From: Hanleya hanleyi
Lineage: Eukaryota; Mollusca; Polyplacophora; Lepidopleurida; Hanleyidae
Assembly (NCBI GenBank): GCA_036873755.1
Contig: JAVTVY010020286.1
Location: 1-64,000 of the forward strand
DNA: 64,000 nt
Reading direction: 5' to 3'
Below are positions 55,736 to 64,000 of this stretch, one piece after another. The notes under the pieces are model-generated. The model searched no databases. It worked only from the letters and a program-made list of their open reading frames with translations, and was not told where the DNA came from. The translations under genes and the position numbers were made by a program. Every line of letters starts with the position of its first letter. Within the stretch, counting starts at the first letter, position 1.

Positions 55736-56602
55736 TGTCCGTGCACATCTGTAATGTTAGCACCTCTCTGGAAGTTTTATCATCTCGTATTTTTAATGAA
55801 GTTGGTAGGGAAGAATTTTATGTGTGACTGATTCAGTACATAAAATCAATCAAAATATTTAAAAAGTAAATAAAAAATAACATCTTCAAAAACTGCTAAC
55901 GTTATTCAATAGAATGTTCGTCCACAATTGAAGTAATGTTAGCAATAACATTGTTCAAACTATACTCTGTTCTATAACAGTTCTTTTGGGTGTGGTGCAT
56001 CACGCTGGGCACATCAGTTCTCGTCAGATCACCAAAGTTAAGCAGCGTTGAGCTCGGTCAATACTTGGATCAGTGACTGGGTGCTGTACTGGCTGGGCTG
56101 ATCAGTGTCCAGGATAATAGGAACTGTGGACACTCTCGTGTTCTGGCACATGTAGGCACTGTCATGATATGACTGCAAAAATGTTGAAAACGACGTTAAA
56201 TCCTACTCACTCACTCAACATTTCATTGCAAGTCTGTATTTTCTACACTGCACTTCCATTAACTATGTAATTGATGAGCCATGTGAAGTGCAATTGAATG
56301 TGAAAATCTATTTGTTTAGTGTCTGTCCACTTAAGTAATGTTAGTAACAGAGTAATGTTAGCAATACAACCGAGTATGATTTACGTAAATTTTGTTGTAA
56401 ATATAGATCTTCCGTATGTTTACATGGCTGAACTGACAATTGAAGCAAGCAGAGTTGGTTGATAATAGCAGTCTGCAGTATTCATTTTGCGACTAAGTCA
56501 TCCGTTTTATTAAGGTGTCTGTCTAAATGTAACATCTGCACTGCCGTGTTTATTGCTAACATTACACATGTCCGTCCACATGTGTAACGTTAGCAATAAA
56601 TG
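55736..56602. repeat. Dispersed GTAATGTTAGCAATA motifs and a 21-bp-arm palindrome
   Basis: The motif GTAAYGTTAGCAATA, usually preceded by GTCC and CAC, occurs about six times (near 55,760, 55,930, 56,336, 56,355, 56,560 and 56,590). The last two face each other: TATTGCTAACATTACACATG, CCGTCC loop, then CATGTGTAACGTTAGCAATA. A 5S SINE is inserted among them. This is probably an old tandem or foldback element. Confidence 0.55.
55991..56218 (+). mobile_element. 5S-rRNA-derived SINE, copy 2
   Basis: It contains TCTCGTCAGATCACC, AAGTTAAGCAGCGTTGAGC and GGTCAATACTTGGATCAGTG, then the same body and ACTCACTCACTC tail as copy 1. The 5S part is closest to true 5S rRNA of the three copies at the AAGCAGCGTTGAGC position. 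A degenerate AACAGTTCTT/AACATTTCAT flanking pair may be the target duplication. Confidence 0.8.
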
Positions 56603-56626
56603 ACATTAGTCATTACACTGACCATT

Positions 56627-57152
56627 TTTGTCAAAGGAGATGGTATGTTAAGGCAGGATTTTGGCCTATACGTGGTGTGGTTGAAATCGAAAAAAATGAA
56701 ATGTCTTAAAAATAATTGTGTCTAAATGTAACGGCAAAAGAAAATATATGTACACAATTTGTGAAAGTTTTAGCTCGATTGCATTATGATTATGGTTATT
56801 ATATGAAATTGAAATCTGCAGCGTGAAAAAAGGGTCTAAATCGAGTCATTCAAATACACATTTAGACATGAAGGACTCCTTGAACGACCAAGATTTTCCA
56901 GCAGTCCAGCAGTAGAGATGTAGATTAAGACTCTTTTTTCATGAAATAGCACATGTTGTGGATTTCAGTTTCATGTAATAACTATAATCTTTAAACAATC
57001 AAGCTAGAACGTTTACATATTGTGTACATGTTCATATATATTCCCTTGCCGTTACATTAAAACACAATTATTTGAAGAACATTTTATTTTTTCGACTTCA
57101 ACCACACCACGTATAGGCCAAAATCCCACCTTATCGTAACATCTCCTTTGCA
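56627..57152. mobile_element. Fold-back element with ~200-bp inverted arms
   Basis: CAAAGGAGATGGTATGTTAA and AGGATTTTGGCCTATACGTG on the left are mirrored at 57,090-57,152 (CACGTATAGGCCAAAATCC, ACATCTCCTTTG). TGTAACGGCAA and TGTACACAAT are mirrored further in. The centre is near 56,890. No open reading frame lies in the loop. Confidence 0.7.
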
Positions 57153-57159
57153 TATCGAG

Positions 57160-58520
57160 AAGTTTGTCTTTTGTTCTTTCAACCAATCTACTTCATACCT
57201 GGGAAGTGCATTGACATTGCAGAGAGGACGATTAAGATAGTTTTTTAAGGACATGCATAATCCAATATGACCACTGTCAGTCATATTGGATTTTGATTCT
57301 GTCCAGACAATAACTGGAGTATGATGCATCTGATATAGCTATTTCAAACAATGCAATATGGTCGCCGTCAGCCATATTGGATTTTAAGCAGTTGGACCTT
57401 TTCTGAACAATAATTGAGAACGATTCATCCGATCTACTTCATACATGGGGAGTGCCTTGATATTGCTAAGGGGCGATTGGGATTGGGATTGTTTTTCAAG
57501 GATATGCATAATCCAATATGGCCACCATCAGTCATATTGGATTTTATTGGTTTTTGAGCAGTTCGATCTTGTCCGGACAATAACTGGAGTAGGATTCAAC
57601 TGATCTACAAGTACATCAAACAAGGGGAGTGCCTTGACGTTGCTGAGAGGACAAATGGGATTTTTTTTCATGGACTTGCGTAATCCAATTTGGCCACCAT
57701 CACCCATATCGGATTTTATTGGATTTTAAGTAGTTTGATATTGTCTGGACATTAACTAGAGTATGATTCAACTGATTAAAACTTGGGGAGAGCAGACATT
57801 GGCGAGAGGATGCTGGGGATTGTGCTTCATGGATGCGCATAATCACCATGAATCAGCGATATTGGATTGTGTTGCATTTTAAGCAGTTGGATCTTGTCCA
57901 TACAATAACTCAAGAATGATTCAACTGACCAACTTAAACTTGGAGAGTGGCTTGACATGAGTGAGAGAGCAGTTGGGATTGCTTTTCAGTTACCTGCATA
58001 ATCCAAAATGTCCACCGTTAGCCATTTACACATTTCTTGTATTACCAGTAACTTGAGAACTATTGAACCAATAGACTTCAAACTTGGAGAGTGTCTCTAC
58101 ATCGGTGAGAGGAGGATTAAGATTGCTTAACTGTGTAATCCAAGATGGCCATCAGCCTTCTTGGATTTTCAGCAGTTGGACCTTGTCTGGACAATTAATA
58201 ACTCGAGAACTATTAAACTAATCAACTTTAAACTTGGAGAGTGGCTGGCCATCAGTGAGAGGGCAGGTGGGATTGCTTTTCAGTTACCTGCATAATCTAA
58301 GATGGCCACGGTCAGCCATCCTGAAATAACTGATTGATTTCAACCTTAGAGAGTGGCTTGACATCAGGTGATAGGACGGTAATGGATGCTTTTCAGTTAC
58401 CTGTGTAATCCATCAGCCATCTTGCATTGTCAGAAGTTGGATCTTTATTCATTTTTTGTCCGACCAATAACTCTAAAACCATTGAACCAATCTTATTAAC
58501 AAGACATAAACTCACAGTTG
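57160..58520 (+). repeat. Family 6 tandem array (Helentron/HINE-like core, ~170-220-bp units)
   Basis: About six units share CATAATCCAATATGGCCACC, GTCATATTGGATTTT, AGCAGTTGGATCTTGTC, ACAATAACTGGAGTATGATT and GAGAGTGGCTTGACAT. Units diverge progressively towards 58,500. No clear terminal hairpin is seen, so this may be a fragment. A 5S SINE is inserted at its right edge. Confidence 0.65.
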
Positions 58521-58535
58521 CCTAGGAAGGTACTG

Positions 58536-58754
58536 AGTGAGTGAGTAGTAGGGTTTAACGTCGTTTTCAACCTTGTTTCAGTCATATCACGATGGTGGCT
58601 ACATGTGCCAGAAAACGAGAGTGCTCACAGGTCCTATTACCCTGGACACTGACCAACCCAGCCAGTACGTCACCCATCCAAGTATTGACCGAGCTTAACG
58701 TTGCCTAACTTTGGTGATCTGACGTGAACTGGTGTGTCCAACACTATAAGCCGT
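58536..58754 (-). mobile_element. 5S-rRNA-derived SINE, copy 3 (minus strand)
   Basis: The reverse complement gives CAGTTCACGTCAGATCACC, AAGTTAGGCAACGTTAAGCT and CAATACTTGGATGGGTGACG, then the SINE body and ACTCACTC tail (GAGTGAGTGAG at the left on the plus strand). A 13-bp duplication, TAGGAAGGTACTG, flanks it (58,523-58,535 and 58,755-58,767). Confidence 0.85.
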
Positions 58755-58767
58755 TAGGAAGGTACTG

Positions 58768-60285
58768 TGTCTACTTGTACCTTACACCTATAAATCCACT
58801 CACAAGCTTTCTCTCGGTTTCCTGTTTCACATTTTTAATTTGTAGTCCATTCAAAGAAAGTTATAATGTTGAATATTGAAATTCGTTAAAACAAAATGAC
58901 ATTCAGATATGGAAAAAATAATTCTGACAGCAAAACCGGTGCAAACTACTCAGAGATTTTTGGAGGATTTTTCACTGATTTGTTTGTTCATAAATTAATG
59001 TTAAAGGATTTTGATATGGTAACGATGAGCCCTAGATGGGAATTTCCAATACTGTCATAGTATATTAACTCCAGTGGAGCCCGATCATCAAAGGGAGATA
59101 AATGTATTAATAATGTGGTACTGTATCATTACTCGATCACTCCATAATTCCAGCTATTTACAATTGTTGCAGAAGGCATTTTAGCCTTCAAATCCAACAT
59201 TGAATGCTTAATATATTCAGTATCATTAGAACTGTACTTAAGGTTATGTTAATTAAGAGCAATGCCTTACCTGGACATTATCAATGGTTATTGATCTGTA
59301 ATTCATTTTCCAATATTTGTGTCCTTGAGGTACAGATGAAATCAATCCAAAGTCATGTTCTGGCTTAATCTGGAGTTGAATGGTGATTTACTAAGTAATG
59401 AGCTACAGAAGAAAAATTAAATGTCACCTTGAAGTTCTCTTGGTTCATTGAGTTAATCAACTCGTTTAACATGTGGATAATGTAATCCTACATAAACCAT
59501 TAGAAGCAGACTCTTGTTGAACCCAGGATCAATGGAGTGGGTGAAAATAATAAAAGAATATACAAATGTTGACTGAAAACGTTGAGCAATATTCAATTTT
59601 TATTTATTTGAAAGTAGGGGTATGATATGCCTACAAAAATTTTGGTGCATTATAATTATTTGAATATTCCCCAATGGAGGCGAATCATTTACCTTGCATA
59701 AATTAAACATAGAAGTACTGTGGCAAATTCTGGGATATCATAGCCTGTTTAACAGATCCATCTCTCATGAGGTGGCCTGTCAATATGTGCTGTTTCATTC
59801 AGATATCTGGATAGAAAGGAAACCAACAAGAGGAGTTTCGTCATTTCAGTGACCAATGAAATAAGGCTGTCAAATACACCGGCATTGTCAATTTCAAATT
59901 TCAAACTAGCGAATGGACCCGGCCTATCCCCAAGGGCGAAAGGTGGTGTAAAAAATGACACTGAACTCCCCATCTATGGTTCAATCATATCATATTTTAT
60001 TACCAGGAAACCACAACAATATTTCACTGTAATGATGGAAATAAAGGAAGAATTAGAGATCTATTATGTATACCTGTGGGTCATTTATGAACCTTTGTCA
60101 CTCACCTGTCTCCCCTCAACGATGCCGCCTGTGAATATACCCTGTGAGGGCAGATCTAATTCGACTCCTATATCCTGTGCTGTATATCTTTGCTGTGTTC
60201 ATTTTCATGTCGTAAAATGTTCTCTAGAAATTTTTTACGATTTGATAATATGGGGGGGTGGGGGATTAGGGTTATCAAGGATTTG
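58768..60285. other. Intergenic, nothing coding recognised
   Basis: An open stretch on either strand near 59,750-60,300 has no domain, motif or splice support. No repeat family is identified. Confidence 0.5.
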
Positions 60286-60792
60286 CAATATTATATAATT
60301 ACAGTACTTCCAGACCTCTCAAACTTTGTTTGGTATTTGGTATATAATTACAGTACTTCCAGACCTCTCAAACTGTGTTTGGTATCAATATTATATAATT
60401 ACAGTACTTCCAGACCTCTCAAACTGTGTTTGGTATCAATATTATATAATTACAGTACTTCCAGACCTCTCAAACTTTGTTTGGTATTTGGTATATAATT
60501 ACAGTACTTCCAGACCTCTCAAACTGTGTTTGGTATCAATATTATATAATTACAGTACTTCCAGACCTCTCAAACTTTGTTTGGTATTTGGTATATAATT
60601 ACAGTACTTCCAGACCTCTCAAACTGTGTTTGGTATCAATATTATATAATTACAGTACTTCCAGACCTCTCAAACTTTGTTTGGTATTTGGTATATAATT
60701 ACAGTACTTCCAGACTTCTCAAACTGTGTTTGGTATCAATATTATATAATTACAGTACTTCCAGACCTCTCAAACTTTGTTTGGTATTTGGA
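60286..60792. repeat. Minisatellite with ~100-bp higher-order period
   Basis: Ten copies of a ~50-bp unit (ATAATTACAGTACTTCCAGA, then CCTCTCAAACT) start at 60,301, 60,350, 60,401, 60,452, 60,501, 60,552, 60,601, 60,652, 60,701 and 60,752. Two variants alternate: 49 bp (TTTGTTTGGTATTTGG) and 51 bp (GTGTTTGGTATCAATAT). From 60,452 on they form a regular 100-bp dimer. Near-identity between units implies recent expansion. Confidence 0.92.
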
Positions 60793-62511
60793 ATCTACAA
60801 AAGCTGATTTATAATTTTAAGATGGGTATGGATAAAGTGACATGAGTTTTAACCATAGACCGGCAGGTCTAAAAAACAGCCATGGCATTCAGCAATTGCT
60901 GAGGTGAATGCTAAAGCAAAAATGGTACATCTCAGCTATTTTTAACATGCTGTTGAATGTGGGTTGTGCAAAATGAATGCCAGAAAACATTTGCTGAGGT
61001 GGGTTTCTTATTCATGAGGGATGGACAGGGACCTACCTTGAAGATTTAAACACTGACATGATCAATTGTTCTAAATCAGCAAAGAAATGTTATGTTAGAA
61101 TTCCCACTGAATAGATTTGAAAATAAAGCAAGGTAACAACTTCGAAACAAGACAAGCAATGGTATGTTTGTTCCCAGTGTTGGCAAATTTTAATTCAACA
61201 AAATTCCCCCCCCCCCCCAATTTCTATATATGGGCATTAGAAATTACCTTTATGGTTAAATATCTAATTGATACACTCAATAATGTACAGTATACATATA
61301 TTGTATGGTTGCCATGTTGAGTACATATGTGAGCCAGGATGCTAAAGATAATATATACAATCAGCCAGAGCTGCAGCCACAAATCCCTTGATGCTTTCTA
61401 CAATGTAAAGATGATTTCTTGGGTTCCGTCCACTCTATGCTGGCCAGGATGCTGCTGTAGCATAGTGGTACATGTACCATGTGACGTTAATAGCTGTGAT
61501 AGTCCAGGTAGAGCCAACGATTACCTGTCAATTACTTCAGAAATTTTGGCCAGGTTATTGAAGGGTCTTATGGTTAATTAGCTGTTCATGGCTCATCTTT
61601 CAAAGAGGGCCAGGCTACTAGTGCTAAAGGCTGCCGACAGTAACTGGGGGACTAGGGAACCCCACACTGCCTATATTAGCATACATTGATCTCAGTGCCA
61701 ATAACAGGCTGCAGCCTGCCAGTTCTACTCCTTTGGCTGTTTGCTTCACGCATGCCAGGCTGTGTATAGGTTAACCCATAGCTGAACAGGCTGATCAGTT
61801 CGTGTGTTATATGAAATGCCCTCATGATTCCATTGGTGTGTTCAGGATTTAAACAGGAGCGAGGAATTTCGGAGGCCACAGAAAATGTCCGCTTAATAAT
61901 ACGGTGATCATCGACAGCTCGATTCATAGTTCAAACAGGAGAGACTTGTGTCCAGAGACTGGCACCACCTACAATACGTTGTACAGTGATTGTAGACTAG
62001 AGAGGACTGGAGGGATGGACAGAATCCTGACAGTGGTCTAAGTGTGATTGACCTTAAACAGCCAATGTTTGGGGGATAGACTAACACAGGATAGCTGTTC
62101 AAAGGATATAAGGTCCATGTGACAGTTCATGGAACAGCCTGTGTGCATGTGTGGGATAATGCCATTCAAGGATTTCGACTAAAGCGATGATATTGATGCC
62201 ACATGTTTGTCTAGAATTGAAGCTTGGAAGCCTGAAGCCATAGAGGTGCCATTGTTAATGGTTGTATATATGTGGGCACATGTATGTGTTTATAGTGTAC
62301 AGCTAGATAAATAGAAGCATCCCTGTAGTAAGGTGGCATATATATATTACCATTCAAGAATGACATCACTATTAACAGATCATTATAGCACACGAGTGCA
62401 TCTTGAACTGGACCAGTGGAGAAAACGGGAGGTGTCCGACTATCCCCTCCTTGAGAGATAGAGATAGACAGCGCCAGTAATATTGGTGTTGTGTAATTAT
62501 CAGCCTGCATC
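60793..62511. other. Intergenic or 5' flank, nothing coding recognised
   Basis: A C-run lies at 61,206-61,219. No gene or repeat family is supported. Confidence 0.5.
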
Positions 62512-62593
62512 ATGACTCAATGCTTGGCATACAGACAACCAAACACATTTGCCTCTGTCATTGAAAACATCAACAGAGAACTGCAGGCCAAAG
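62512..62593 (+). CDS. Candidate first coding exon, function unknown
   Basis: An ATG at 62,512 opens MTQCLAYRQPNTFASVIENI, continuing NRELQAK to a strong GTGAGT donor at 62,594, phase 1 out. The peptide has helix-like character. TTATCAG just upstream could act as an acceptor for a 5' UTR exon. No matching downstream exon is visible before the window ends, and I do not recognise the protein. Confidence 0.4.
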
Positions 62594-63028
62594 GTGAGTA
62601 TACACATGTATTAATACATGCGCTCTCTGCCAGATTAGATGTAAATATGTAGTGCCGGTTATTGTGATAAGTACTGTGGTTGGTATAATAGTCGCACACA
62701 ATTCTGTAAATTTGGTACTTGTAATTAAGTAATGTAATAGTCCTGTCCAAAAATTGGGGTAAAATGTTAACCTAGATATGAATATCACCTCGACGAACCA
62801 TATATGAAAAATAAGCGTACTGAGAATTACACTGTGGACAAAATTCTGGCAGTTACTCTAATAAATTTGATTGCTGTATAAAATCTTCAAATAACGAATA
62901 ATCATTTTGTCAACTTCCGCATCAATTTGATCCTTTCCCTTTCTTTGAGAAAGACATTTCCCTTTCTGTGATGGGATTATTACATGATTTATTATAGCAT
63001 AGATTCCATATATATGTATTTACCAACT

Positions 63029-63605
63029 TAGAGAGAACCACCTCTCTGAAATGGAGGTAAAAAAGGTTGTTTTTGTCCAATAAATTCAATAATATATCGT
63101 ATGATATGCGACCATGGACAATAGCTCGTTCAGAGCTAATGTTTTCTGGTTTGTATATTATACCGATGCTAAATAAAGTTTCTTACTCTTACTCTTATCC
63201 GCATCAGATGATATGGAAAAAACAAAAATTGTCGTCTATCTAATCTGCATAAGAATAGCTGACCAGTTTTGTTCTCTATTATTAACTTGTAGACTGTGCA
63301 CACTTTCATTGGAAAACCATTGTTACAATATGTTTATAAGGCAAATGAACAACAAAGGGTGACATGACCTGACGAAGCAGATATCCACTGTCTGCGAAAG
63401 CTTGTGACCATTAAACTTAGTTAGTTTTAAAGGTGCCACCCTTTATTTTGTTATTCATTTATGCTACACAGCCTAACATGGTTACCCCCAATTGCTATAT
63501 AAGGCAAGTCGCCTGAAGATTTTGAAGCATTACGATGAATAAGTCAAAAGTTATTAAGCAAAAACGACCTTTTTTACCTCCATTTTAGAGAGGTTTTCTC
63601 TCTAA
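63029..63605. mobile_element. TIR element with 45-bp ends and a hammerhead-like motif
   Basis: TTAGAGAGAACCACCTCTCT, AAATGGAGGTAAAAAAGG and TTGTTTTTG at the left are mirrored at 63,560-63,605 with few changes. Each end is itself a small AGAGAG/CTCTCT hairpin. Inside are AATAAAGTTTCTTACTCTTACTC-like sequence, a retroposon-style tail at ~63,172, and the motif at 63,369-63,401. No flanking duplication is certain. Confidence 0.6.
63369..63405 (+). ncRNA. Hammerhead-like motif, weaker match
   Basis: CTGACGA is followed by GCAGA...TCTGC (stem II, after an extra A) and GAAA, then GCTTGTG. Core boxes are present, but stem III would be only AG/CT and stem I beyond two base pairs does not form. It resembles decayed hammerheads from Penelope-like elements, and activity is doubtful. 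Confidence 0.35.
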
Positions 63606-64000
63606 CCTGTTTACAAAGACATATATTCAAATGGTAAGTACATGTGTGAACCATGCCAGGCCTAATTCACAGCTTCTCATTCATTTTCATGGGTATCCAC
63701 AATTGGATTCCTGTAAACTTGGCGTTGGGTATCCACACGGGTTTCCAAATTAGCAAATAAATTGAAACGATGAGTAGTTTTAAACCCATGACTTATTTAA
63801 TTGTATGGTTATTGTCTTCATTTGCCTTAGTAAGCAGGTTACATCATTCCTACAATTGGGATACAGAGAAACATTAGGCCCATTCTTTTTATGGGAATCC
63901 AAATGGTGTGTCAGATTTAAGGCCCATTTCCACAGCAAGCGTTTTCGCAGCAACAACCACATTCGAAAAATAACCCTCATTTTATTCAATGGTGCAGTAA

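Noticed and set aside
59749..60298. Open frames on both strands at 59.7-60.3 kb
   Set aside because: No splice sites, domain or codon pattern to support either.
60286..60792. CRISPR-like array
   Set aside because: Units are contiguous without unique spacers, and the window is eukaryotic.
60190..60807. Overlapping frames encoding repeated ITVLPDLSN peptides
   Set aside because: By-product of the 49/51-bp minisatellite, which is not a multiple of three and carries no start or splice context.

Overview
The window is nuclear DNA of a mollusc, most probably a marine gastropod. The evidence is split genes with GT/AG introns, AT-rich non-coding sequence, SINE tails ending in repeated ACTC, and several families of tandem-repeat transposons starting with (GTCC)n runs, a style familiar from molluscan genomes. 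The species assignment is inference.

Region 1 (1-25,223, plus strand) is the 3' part of the nucleoporin gene NUP153. Eight exons join into one open frame of 612 codons plus a stop. They encode a phenylalanine-glycine repeat domain that ends in the conserved basic C-terminus of Nup153. The introns are full of transposons. The largest intron (6,173-16,672) carries a nest about five levels deep. Other introns hold a 1.85-kb tandem-repeat element (18,459-20,310), a C-rich minisatellite, and a TIR transposon split by another element. Region 25,224 to about 30,000 is downstream sequence and probable 3' UTR, with a 5S-rRNA-derived SINE.

Region 2 (30,064-39,162) is a small TIR transposon with a 6-bp target duplication. 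A DIRS-type tyrosine-recombinase retrotransposon (30,134-38,834) has landed inside it, complete with inverted terminal repeats and an internal complementary region. The DIRS copy has in turn received a 2-kb antisense Penelope-like element and a short sense fragment of the same Penelope family. All its reading frames are broken.

Region 3 (39,163-49,169) is sparse. It holds a Helentron-like repeat, a segment with a convincing hammerhead ribozyme downstream of a TATA box (43,260-43,860), a 71-bp hairpin transposon, and a candidate exon near 46.6-47.0 kb.

Region 4 (49,170-52,798) is bounded by a ~490-bp inverted duplication that contains a putative first coding exon. The left copy is open and leads through a mini-exon into C2H2 zinc-finger sequence. 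The right copy is frameshifted.

Region 5 (52,799-64,000) holds further SINEs, fold-back elements, a Helentron-like tandem array, a ~100-bp higher-order minisatellite, a possible first exon at 62,512, and a TIR element with a second, weaker hammerhead-like motif.

The points most worth following up are the transposon family that carries dense arrays of nuclear-receptor half-sites, including perfect GGTCA-n3-TGACC palindromes, the set of CAGG...CCTG transposons with 6-bp target duplications, the hammerhead ribozyme, and the zinc-finger inverted duplication.
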